This document shows positions 41,266 to 49,999 of a DNA stretch of 64,000 bases, in pieces. This stretch comes from Chrysopilus asiliformis (lineage: Eukaryota; Arthropoda; Insecta; Diptera; Rhagionidae), in assembly GCA_964034945.1 (NCBI GenBank), contig OZ035962.1, positions 31,585,943 through 31,649,942 of the forward strand, written 5' to 3'. Every line of letters begins with the position of its first letter. Positions within the stretch are counted from its first letter, which is position 1. Made by a program: the position numbers and the translations under genes. Under the pieces are notes generated by a model. The model saw nothing but the letters and a program-made list of their open reading frames with translations, did no database searches and was not told the origin of the DNA.

Positions 41266-41708
41266 ATGAGCGTTGATAAGTTTGGACGTTTTTCATCTCT
41301 TAAAGGACTGAAATCTAAAGGAGAGCGTGGTCCACCTGGTCCAGTTGGAGCACAAGGTCTAATAGGTCCTCCAGGTAGAAATGGGTTAGCAGGAATACCG
41401 GGACTCACAGGTCCACCTGGAATTGGATTTACACAACTCGGACCTAAGGAGTTTAGTCTTAATGGTGGGCTTATTAAAGATTTAGGTCTTGGTGTTGCAT
41501 CTACTGACGCCGCTAATGTTAAATGCTATACATAACTTGGAGCAAGATATACGTACAGCTATGAATAAAAGTGAGGAGGAAGTGAAAGAAACTTTATTGG
41601 AAATTGTTGAAAAAATAAATGAAAAATTATTTAAATTAGAGCATGATATTTATACAGTTATAAAGCTAAGTGAAGCAGAAATGAAAAAAATATGTAATAG
41701 AAACTGTT
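41266..41708 (+). pseudogene. P3: collagen-like stalk protein with coiled coil, frameshifted
   Basis: [20 protein letters not shown] leads to collagen triplets ([19 protein letters not shown] and on, about residues 24-58). The [16 protein letters not shown] block follows. A frameshift near 41520 separates a C-terminal coiled coil (NLEQDIRTAMNKSEEEVKET) that ends at 41708. P8 has the same layout. Collagen stalk plus coiled coil suggests a trimeric fibre-like protein projecting from the capsid; that is inference. Confidence 0.65.
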
Positions 41709-41864
41709 GATGCTAATATTCCGCCAAAAAAATTTCAAGTGGGTCCTATATGATTATTTTTTAACTTTGTGAAGTAAGAAATTATATATGAAAATCAACC
41801 AGATGAATATCATAAATATATATGTATTTAGACAGTATGATTTAGTTGTTTTACTTGATTCGAG

Positions 41865-42766
41865 ATGGATAAACGACGAGAAGTAGTTAATGGGCTTCAT
41901 AAATCCGCACGAAAAAAATTTAGACGTAGACATGTTACTGTAAAGGGTATAGATGATCTATGGCAAGCCGATTTAGTTGAAATGATTCCATATTCATCCG
42001 AGAATAACGGCTATCGATATCTGTTAATCGTCATCGATACATTCTCAAAATACGCATGGGCTATCCCTATAAAAAATAAAACTGGACTTGCTGTAGTTGA
42101 AGCATTTAAATCGATTTTCAAAAAAAAAGACATTTACCAAAAAATCTCCAAACTGATGATGGTAAAGAGTTTTATAACAAACATTTTCAATCCCTCATGA
42201 GTAAATTCAAAATTAATCATTATTCGACATTTTCAACGAAAAAAGCATCTATAGTTGAACGTTTTAATAGAACTCGAAAAAATCTTATGTGGAAGGAATT
42301 TAGTGTGACTGGTAAATATCGATGGATTAACTTAATCGATGAGTTAATGGTTATCTACAATAATAGAAAACATCGTACAATAAAAATCTCACCTGCTGAA
42401 GTAAACAAATCCAACGAATAACATCTACTCACAACAGTGTATAATCGACTTAAATTGATTGATCGTAGTAAATATAAGGTGGGTGATGCAGTTCGTATAA
42501 GTAAATATAAACATGTTTTTGAGAAAAGTTACACACCAAACTGGACGACAGAAATTTTCAAAATATCCTGTACATATCTTCTTGAAGATTATCAAAAAAA
42601 TCCAATGCAAAGTGGATTCTACGAATTTGAATTGACTAAAGTGAAATATGATGATCTATATTTGGTTGAAAAAGTTTTAAAAAAGAGGGGGGATAAAGCT
42701 TATGTTAAATGGTTAGGATTTTCTGCCAAACACAATTCATGGATTAAGAGAAATGATATTATTTAA
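41865..42766 (+). pseudogene. P3: Polinton integrase with chromodomain, broken
   Basis: Retrovirus-like DDE integrase that inserts the element. The start MDKRREVVNGLHKSARKKFR keeps the first catalytic Asp in DLWQADLVEM. A frameshift near 42135 puts the second Asp (in the stretch before FYNKHF) out of frame; the Glu lies in SIVERFNRTRKN. A stop at 42419-42421 and a small deletion near 42568 follow. The C-terminus has the KYKVGDAVRISKYKHVFEKS domain and a chromodomain (YLVEKVLKKRGDKAYVKWLG), which may target chromatin. P1 retains only the second half (3834). Confidence 0.8.
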
Positions 42767-42856
42767 AAAGTATATATATGATATCTACTTCAAAAATTTT
42801 TATTCAGTTCAATTCAATTATTTCAATTATTCATATCTAAAAATTAAACGACAAAC

Positions 42857-43198
42857 ATGTTAAGTGAAGATAACAACATCAATAATGTTTTAGAAGAATT
42901 AAACAAACCCAAGTGTAAAACGTTTGTTAAGTTAGAGGAAATGGTACTATTCAGGAACTACTATATAACAAATTCAAAGCGAATTAATACAAAATATGGA
43001 GAAAAAACCGTATTCGAATTGGATGGAATGTTTGAAATACATCTTCCGATATATTACAATCAAATCAGCATCAAAACTTTGAAGAAACTAAATTGTGGTG
43101 AATACTTTATGCGGAATAATGGAAGAATTAATGTTTACGAATGGGCAATCAAATTTTTTCATAAATCATCTGATGCTATGTCTATGCCTACATTTTAA
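42857..43198 (+). CDS. P3: OB-like small protein, putative ssDNA-binding
   Basis: 113 residues: FVKLEEMVLFRNYYITNSKR, TKYGEKTVFELD, IHLPIYYNQI and GEYFMRNNGR. Strand-turn-strand spacing and the TKYGEK-hydrophobic-EL motif recur in P4 (47324) and P5 (49112), which has an acidic tail typical of ssDNA-binding proteins. It follows integrase by 90 bp. A Polinton needs a single-strand binding protein for strand-displacement replication, so this is a reasonable but unproven assignment. Confidence 0.5.
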   Translation: MLSEDNNINNVLEELNKPKCKTFVKLEEMVLFRNYYITNSKRINTKYGEKTVFELDGMFEIHLPIYYNQISIKTLKKLNCGEYFMRNNGRINVYEWAIKFFHKSSDAMSMPTF

Positions 43199-43399
43199 AC
43201 TGTATGTTGCGAAAAAGAAAGAGATTTAAGAAAATAATATTGTTATCATATTGTATTGGGAAACCTATTGTATAATAAACTAATTATAAAATTCTATTAG
43301 TTGTTTTTCTAATTCTTATCAATGACTTAACTGATTTAGGAATATCAAGTTCTCAATAAATTGACTTAACTAATTTAGGAATATCAAGGTCGTAATAAA

Positions 43400-43719
43400 T
43401 TTAAAAAAATTTCAAATATAGAATGTGCGAATTATTTCTTATCAATCACATTTTTCGGTTGTTCACATTGATGAGGTTACAAATAAATCAAAAATATTTC
43501 AAACGTACGAACTATTATCAATCACATTTTTCGGTCACTCACATTTTTCGAGTGTAATAATTAAAAGTAAAATATAGTAAAAGGGGCTATCTTGAGGTCA
43601 CAATAAATTAAAAAAATATTTCAAACATATTCATATAATATATGAACTTTTTCTTATGAATGAGATAAGTAAAAGTAAAATATAGAAAAAATAATTGATT
43701 TTTAGAAATTGCTATAAAA
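43400..43719 (+). promoter_or_regulatory. P3: upstream repeats and promoter of the LHWGD gene
   Basis: TTATCAATCACATTTTTCGG occurs at about 43435 and 43516, with GAATGTGCGAA and CAAACGTACGAA variants between. TATAAAA at 43713-43719 is followed by GTATTCCTCGTTTAGGATTA. The block from 43660 to 43964 is repeated almost exactly at 53277-53580. Confidence 0.6.
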
Positions 43720-43831
43720 GTATTCCTCGTTTAGGATTATATTTAGTTTAATTCTGAGAAAAGAATCTCAAACAAGAGAAGAAAATTAAACAAGAAAATT
43801 TGGAAAAATTCGTCAAACAGATTGATTAAAA

Positions 43832-43887
43832 GTAAGTTATATAGAAATAAAGCTGGTAGGTGAATTAAAAGTTTTTTTCTTTATTAG
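43832..43887 (+). other. 5' UTR intron of the LHWGD gene in P3
   Basis: Donor AAAA|GTAAGTTATAT, T-rich tract, acceptor TTTATTAG|TG then ATG at 43890. 56 bp. Confidence 0.6.
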
Positions 43888-43889
43888 TG

Positions 43890-43964
43890 ATGACAAGGAT
43901 TTTTTTTAATAAAACCAATCAATGGAGAGTGTTTTTATGCACTTACCGATGAGTTCATGGATTT
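43890..43964 (+). pseudogene. P3: start of the LHWGD protein, cut off
   Basis: MTRIFFNKTNQWRVFLCTYR corresponds to the first 20 residues of the P2a protein. An internal stop follows, and at 43965 the sequence jumps into the 3' part of a capsid gene. Confidence 0.6.
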
Positions 43965-43965
43965 T

Positions 43966-44117
43966 AGCGAAGTCTAAGGTCCGGATCTGTTGATATTCGA
44001 CTAGAGTTCAAGACCAAATCAAATATTCCGGACAGGACAACAGCTTATTGTGTAATTGTACATGATCGGATCGTAGACTATTATCCGATAGAGAATAGGA
44101 TTGAAACTCATATATAA
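43966..44117 (+). pseudogene. P4: capsid gene 3' end
   Basis: From the GCGAAGTC junction the sequence matches the last 150 bp of the P1/P7 capsid gene (IRLEFKTKSNIPDRTTAYCV ... IETHI, stop). Microhomology GCGAAGTC at the joint suggests a deletion between two Polinton copies. Confidence 0.75.
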
Positions 44118-44177
44118 ACAGATAAGTTTTCTTGGGTTCTATCAGTTTTCCGATTAATTTTGAGTTGTGAGGTAACC

Positions 44178-44702
44178 ATGGTAGTATTTATCGATATTCA
44201 AGGATTTCGGGGGTTTTCTAATGAGTTCATCCCCAAAGAAGTGGCGATTTTATACGATAAAACTGATGAATACCAGCATTTCTTAATAAAACCACCTTTT
44301 CATAAGGGAAGTTTAACACCAGAACTCCAGAGACAGACTAATTGGTTAACTGATCGATATCATGGATTGTGTTGGGAAGATGGAACTGTATCATTGGAAA
44401 GTTTAAAAAAATCTTTGTTTATGAACCTTATCGGGAAAATAATTCTTGTGAAAGGTTTAGAAAAGAAAATATATTTAGAACAACTATTGAAAGTAGAAAC
44501 TGAAAATCCGTTTATCGCTGTTAAGAACTTGGATGATAAAAGATGTCCAAATTTAAAAAAATTAACAAAGACTTGTGAATTTGTAAAATGTAAGCTTGTT
44601 AAATGTCATCATCATCACAATCAAAATTGTGCCCTAGAAAATACATTTAAATTAAGATTCTTTGTATACCATATGATAAATTATAAAAGTGTATGTTTGT
44701 GA
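44178..44702 (+). CDS. P4: exonuclease-like protein, intact
   Basis: 174 residues from MVVFIDIQGFRGFSNEFIPK, over 95% identical to P1 and P7 by eye. It keeps LVKGLEKK, NPFIAVKNLDD and the C-x-HHHH-x-C-ALEN end (one extra His). The upstream ATG present in P1 and P7 is AAG here, which supports the start used. See 9059 for the functional reasoning. Confidence 0.55.
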   Translation: MVVFIDIQGFRGFSNEFIPKEVAILYDKTDEYQHFLIKPPFHKGSLTPELQRQTNWLTDRYHGLCWEDGTVSLESLKKSLFMNLIGKIILVKGLEKKIYLEQLLKVETENPFIAVKNLDDKRCPNLKKLTKTCEFVKCKLVKCHHHHNQNCALENTFKLRFFVYHMINYKSVCL

Positions 44703-44867
44703 ATAAATACATATATATATGTATATATATCAAATCATTTTTTTTATTTCTCCAATCTATCGTTTCAATATTTAGAAATCATGTTCAATCATGAATCATC
44801 AGATCATCAGACTTGAATGTATTTTACTGTTTCAGTTTTCCGATAAATTTTGATTGAATTAGACGAA

Positions 44868-45050
44868 ATGAGTGACAAAGATGATAAAAAACTTCTCTTG
44901 AGAGAAGACAAAAATATTAGTAAATATAAAGAGTTTAAAAGTACAGTAAAATTAAACCCATTTAGCAGAAAAGAAGATTATAATAGTTTTACTTCAAAAA
45001 AGAATTCAAATATTAGATATGATAAATTGAAAGAAAATAATTCAAAATGA
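44868..45050 (+). CDS. P4: small basic protein, intact
   Basis: 60 residues from MSDKDDKKLLLREDKNISKY, three residues longer at the N-terminus than P1. Otherwise conserved, which argues that the frame is real. Confidence 0.5.
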   Translation: MSDKDDKKLLLREDKNISKYKEFKSTVKLNPFSRKEDYNSFTSKKNSNIRYDKLKENNSK

Positions 45051-45520
45051 AAATTTGATAAACCGATAACAAAATGTGAGCTGAAAGATTTTTACGCTCC
45101 ACAAGTTACATTAAATTTAGTATGAGGTTGTTTTCATATATTTATTTTTTATTATTTAAAAAGAAGAAAACAAACGATCAAAAATTTTTTGAGAGATATA
45201 ATGTTTGTAATTGCGGAAGAATTGTTAGTGTACATTATGATACAAATTAACAATTACCATCTATAAATACTGGATATTTATAGCTTGATAGTCATTCCCA
45301 ATATGTATATCTTTTGATAGAGTAACAAATGATAAACTATTCTCATAGTAAGTCAAAAAACAAGTGCACCCGAAAACGTTATATCGGCAAAGGTCTCATT
45401 GATTCTCTCATTAATAAATTACCTTTCGAGCTCCACTTGCCCGGATATCAATATTGTGGGCCGGGTACAAAGTTGCAAAAACGATTAGCTAGAGGGGATC
45501 AAGGAATCAACGATCTAGAC

Positions 45521-46278
45521 CAGGCCTGGGCACCATGTATGTAGTGATTTACTATTACTCGAAGAAATTTTATATTTCTTCATATACTATAACACGAAAT
45601 GAGAAAACGCATCTTTTTCATTTTTTACGCTCTTTCGCTTTTGATGGAGACGTTTAGGAACAGTGGACTACACAATTTATCATGATGCGATTACAAAAAA
45701 ATAATAAGTTCCGCGTGCAAAAAAACTTGTGGGGACGTATTTTCGGTTCTGTGCTACGAAAAAACATGCGCTAAATTACATTATGTTACCTGATAGGACA
45801 GCTGTTGTAATGGCGTTCTAGATTGAATTTTTTATTCGACATGTAACTGCAAACTAGACATTGACGGTTATCATTATTTGTGGTTATTAAATATTTGTTT
45901 TCCCAATCACACGACATAGTATTTGAATTTGAATATGAGCGCTTCATAATGGAAGATGAAAACTAAAAAAATCGAATTTCTGAAAAAATTTCGTACGTCA
46001 GTGTACTTTGGGAAGCAATTAGGGTTTTGGGGAGCAAATGTATACATCCGCACGCATCAACAACAGAAATTATACTGAATGGCTGTCGTAGGCTCGCTCA
46101 ATCGATTGTTAGTGAATCGTTTGATTTCGGCTGCCGAAGTGGCCGTCGTCTACCAACACGTATCATTGCGTTGGAGAGTCGAGTAAAAATGTTCATACAT
46201 TGATTGTATTCTCGTAAAATTTGAATAAAAATGTTATCGTTGTGAGGAGCCAGACGAGCCAAGGAGTGCCCAGGCTTG
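45521..46278. mobile_element. hAT-type MITE inside the P4 phospholipase gene, 758 bp
   Basis: Termini CAGGCCTGGGCAC and (complement) CAAGCCTGGGCACT; the 8-bp target duplication ATCTAGAC is at 45513-45520 and 46279-46286. Both are typical of hAT elements. No transposase ORF. Confidence 0.85.
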
Positions 46279-46868
46279 ATCTAGACAAAGCTTGTAAAGA
46301 ACATGATATCGAATATTTTAAAAATAAGGATACAATAAATCGAAATATTGCTGATAGTGTTGGCGGAAAAGGCTTGGCAGAGAGTAATAGCTACAGATTC
46401 TAGTTTGGGCGAAAAGACTAACGCATTACTCGTAACCAATCTCATGAAAGCTAAAAGTAAATTCGGAATGGGTCTTAAGAGGAAATCTAAAAAGAAACGC
46501 GGCGGAAAGGTGAACTGGTTCCGTAAGGCGAGAATAACGCGAGAGCAACGCTGAAGAATCACACCCCGAAAAATTTACAAGATGCAACCAAAATGGGTCT
46601 AATAGCAGCAAGGAAAATAATAAAGTCGAAGAAGAAATCCATAACAACACCAAGAATTATCCCCATTCCCAAAACTGGCGGAATAGTACCATTTCTGATA
46701 CCTCTCTTCGCTGGACTATCAGCTCTGGGTAAACTGTGCATCATCTGATAAAAAACAATTGGAGGAAGCAAATCGTCATAATAAAACCATGGAGGCAATA
46801 GCTCTTGGGAAGGGTCTACGTCTTCAACCGTTTCGAAAAGGTCTTGGTCTATACTTGGAACGATCGAC

Positions 46869-46875
46869 AAAAAAC
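46869..46875 (+). promoter_or_regulatory. P4: candidate -1 ribosomal frameshift heptamer A_AAA_AAC
   Basis: The zero frame reads ACA AAA AAC TGT TAA; the -1 frame continues LLSGLPKRALNELDL, the counterpart of LLAKLPNRPLSDLDL in P2b. Heptamer, distance to the zero-frame stop and the entry into the protease are the same as at 34876, although the surrounding sequence has diverged. Confidence 0.65.
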
Positions 46876-47235
46876 TGTTAAGTGGGCTACCTAAAAGAGC
46901 ATTGAATGAACTTGACCTAAAAAAAGTATGCAAAACATTTACCACATTTTCGAGGAGTCTTTATGCTGAATACTCTACCTAAAATACCTCGTAAAAATGA
47001 ATGTGGTATTGTGAACTTGGATAATTCTGAGGGTCCGGGAACGCATTGGGTAGCCTACAACAACCATTCGATATACTTTGATAGTTTCGGAAACCTACAG
47101 CCACCAACACAAATTAGGAAATACTTAAAAGAAAATGTATAATACAATTACAAATCTTTCCAAAATTATAATTCAATTAACTGCGGTCATTTATGCCTTA
47201 AATTTTTATATGATGTAAATGAAAATATCATATAA
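46876..47235 (+). pseudogene. P4: adenovirus-type cysteine protease, frameshifted
   Basis: After the slip site the -1 frame runs about 20 codons, then a small indel near 46932 shifts it. The catalytic blocks GPGTHWVAY, IYFDSFGNLQPP and CGHLCLKFLYD follow in order and mostly in one frame. The stop is at 47233-47235. Confidence 0.75.
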
Positions 47236-47323
47236 CTATCTACAAATACATACAAATTATTTGAGTATAAAAGGAGCAGTTTTTCTTCATTCAAGTTAGT
47301 TGTAATCAGTTTTATCTCCCAAA

Positions 47324-47722
47324 ATGAGTGAATCGCATTACACTGTTCGAAAAGTGTTGGAGGAATTGAGGAATAAAAAATATAAACCAGTCATCAAATT
47401 GGAGGCTATGGAACTATTCAGGAATTACAACATTACCAAGGCTGAAAAGGTATCAACTAATTGGGGGGATAAAATAGTGTTAGAACTGGATAAAAGCGTT
47501 TGGATATTCCTTCCAAAATACTATGACGATATGAGTAAAGAAACAGTGGAGCAAATCAATATCGGCGACTATTATATAAGAATCAACGGAAAAATATCCG
47601 ATTACGAGTGGGCTATATAATTTCATCATCAGAAAATCAGGATTGATGATGATGAATATACGGCTACTATGACGCTGCCTACTATTCAAAAGTTTTATAA
47701 CGAGCTAGAAAATTATATGTAA
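47324..47722 (+). pseudogene. P4: OB-like small protein, one in-frame stop
   Basis: MSESHYTVRKVLEELRNKKY then VIKLEAMELFRNYNITKAEK, paralogous to P3 (42857). TAA at 47618-47620 replaces a Lys codon; the frame then continues through MTLPTIQKFYNELENYM to 47722, showing a C-terminal extension lost in P3. Confidence 0.6.
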
Positions 47723-48051
47723 TATTTATTTAAAAATAAAAAAAAGTAATAAGAGAAAATCAAATTTTTAGTTTCCACTATATAGGAATCGTTTTTTTTA
47801 ATTTTACTTATATATTTTTCTTAAATGTATACCATTATGAATTTTTTCTCATCCTGCTACTTGTTTTTCTCTAAAAATATTTTATCAATAAGATTTTTTC
47901 CCCTAGAGGAAATTTATGGTTCTTAGAAATACAGGAATCGGTTCTTATCAAAAATCATAATTAAGAAAAAAAGATTTAGTGGTTATAAGAGGGATTTTTA
48001 TGAAAAATTTACACATTTTACATTTGAAGACGAAACAAGAAACATTGAGTG

Positions 48052-48111
48052 GTAAGTAAATAAATTTTTATTTTGATTGATATATATATATATAATTTTA
48101 TTTTTTTAAAG
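48052..48111 (+). other. 5' UTR intron of the P5 short gene
   Basis: GAGTG|GTAAGTAAAT donor and TTTTTTTAAAG acceptor, 60 bp, four bases before the ATG at 48116. Same arrangement as at 24068, 25210, 43832 and 53448. Confidence 0.55.
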
Positions 48112-48115
48112 AAAC

Positions 48116-48997
48116 ATGGTCGACCTTAGCGATTTTGATTTTACGACATATACAAATGTCTATTTGGTGTAGTGCATATAGATTTATAGAATTGTAGACA
48201 ATAACATAAGAATGTAGAAATGTAAGCAATAACATAAGAATATAGAAATGTAAACCATAATATAGGAAATACACTTAATTAGCACGTAAGCATAAATATA
48301 AGCATAGCCACAAACATATGATTCATAAATATGCAACGCAGCAATTATGATTGAGACACTTTGGACTTCAATCATAATTGATTATTAATGCATAATGTAA
48401 ATGTTGTAAAGATCGATGAGATCGATGAACTTAAATAGCTTAGTTAACATTAATTAGCTATAAAAGAAATTGTAGCATATGGAATAAAATCAGAAGTTAT
48501 TTTCAATTAAACTGAAAAGTATAATTGCTTGTCATTTCTCCTCGGCTATAAGGTACCAGCCTGGTAAGTTCGGCTTAGTACCTTTGCCTTGTCTAATATT
48601 CGGGCTGCTGAGAAGCGCCTAAACCATTAGCTGGTTCTCTTGCCAAGTGTATAAAATAAATAATAAGACTATAGTTTACTTTTCATTCTTTCATAACGAT
48701 GACTTCATAATATCTCTTCATCATGATCTCCTCATTTAATTGATGTCTAACATTGAAACAAATAACATTACATTGGTGTCATTTAAAAGTGGTTCGGGGG
48801 TACTTACTGAGTATCTACATGCTTTACTTTGCACCATGGAAACGGACTACGAAATGATTCAACTAGTCGCGGACCTACTTGGAATCGAGTTTATCCTAAT
48901 TTCCAAGTCCAACCCCGCGCTTTCGAGACACTATAACAGAGTGTCAGAGGGAATTGAAGACCAACTTTCCGACGACCTCGAAACATTGTGTATTTAA
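48116..48997 (+). pseudogene. P5: unknown protein gene split by a solo LTR
   Basis: The ATG at 48116 opens MVDLSDFDFTTYTNVYL; the frame is cut by the LTR at 48168 and resumes after the TTGG duplication (SFKSGSGVLTEYLHALLCTM, LGIEFILISKSNPALSRHYN), ending at 48997. Without the LTR it is about 90 residues. Acidic, no domain recognised. AATAAA follows at 49043. Confidence 0.55.
48168..48772 (+). mobile_element. LTR-A solo LTR, TTGG target duplication
   Basis: A complete 605-bp LTR-A between TTGG duplicates (48164-48167 and 48773-48776), with no internal sequence. It is the product of recombination between the two LTRs of a former full element. Confidence 0.9.
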
Positions 48998-49111
48998 AAA
49001 AGCCCCTGCATATATATTATAAGAATTGTATAATTGAGTTGAATAAATATTTCCTGTTTTGGAGATCAGCTTGCTGATGATCTAGAAAAAATAATACTTC
49101 TGAAAATATGT

Positions 49112-49633
49112 TTAAAAATTGATATAAAAGCGTTGATTTTTTAACCAAAAAACATTTATTTTTTTATTTATTTTACATGTTTTACATTTTTCTTTTTTTT
49201 GATCTCTTAATAGGCGGTCTAGAATCTTATGTTGACTGTTTATATCTTCAGTACGCACCTCCTCTACATCATCTAAGAAGGTGAAGTCGTCATCGTCGTC
49301 ATCAACAGCAGTATCGTCATCGGTTTCGCTGCCTAGTACAAGTTCCTTCTCGGTGTCGGCCTTCTCCACCGCCTCCTCAAATTTGATGTTGTAGCCGCCA
49401 GTTCATTGGATGTACAGCTGCTTGCTGTACTTGAGCAGCTCCTTAAAGTCGTCCTCGTTGGTTTGTAATTCCACTACGATTTTTTCCCCATATTTGGTAG
49501 ATACCTTTCTGATGTCGAACACTTTATAGGATTGCCCGGCAATCAGATCAATTATTTTTATCGCCTTTTTAAACTCGCCGGTTCTACCGATGGCGTTTAT
49601 TCTGTTTAGTAAATTTTTTGGTGTTTTAGGCAT
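49112..49633 (-). pseudogene. P5: OB-like protein with acidic tail, one in-frame stop
   Basis: Starts MPKTPKNLLNRINAIGRTGE; QSYKVFDIRKVSTKYGEKIV is the same core as in P3 and P4. TGA at 49403-49405 interrupts, then the same frame continues TGGYNIKFEEAVEKAD and a tail with a run of Asp (TAVDDDDDDFTFLDD) ending in a basic/cysteine segment (KCKTC). Core plus acidic C-terminus is the layout of replication ssDNA-binding proteins. It lies 370 bp beyond the PolB2 end on the same strand, consistent with a replication cassette. Confidence 0.55.
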
Positions 49634-49999
49634 TTTGAAATTTTGTTTCGCACTTCTAACTGTACTGAAATATAAACGTTCCTTCCTCGGATATATACAG
49701 TAAAATTTTAATTTTATGAAAAGTACACTAATTAACCAAAACATTAGTCTTTTAAAAAAAACTTAATCTAAACCACAATTCTCACGGCAGTAGAATCAAA
49801 AAGGTATAGCCTTTAAATTTCAATTAATTAAGTGGTAAGGTAAAACTGTGGTGATTCGTAATCGTATTTAACTATGTAAATCGATAACGCACCCTACCCA
49901 TGGGAATTTTTCCTAAAAGTGAAAAACAAGAATATATTTTACATTTAACCTTTATTTATTTTTTTACACAATTATTATTTTTTCTACTATACTGTTCAG

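Larger units (their letters stand above)
45329..46881 (+). pseudogene. P4: phospholipase A2-core gene, split by a hAT-type MITE
   Basis: The first exon-like part has a basic N-terminus and LPGYQYCGPGTKLQKRLARG: YCGPG is the calcium-binding loop of parvovirus-type phospholipase A2. After the MITE (45521-46278) come DLDKACKEHDIEY (catalytic His-Asp), a frameshift near 46360, the KAWQR...TNALLV segment and the basic KRKSKKKRGGK. Further frameshifts precede the RHNKTMEAIALGKGLRLQPF end, which stops with TGT TAA right after the slip site. Confidence 0.75.

Noticed and set aside
48740..48997. 85-aa ORF beginning MMSNIETNNITL
   Set aside because: The first residues are read from the solo LTR; the real gene starts at 48116 and is interrupted.
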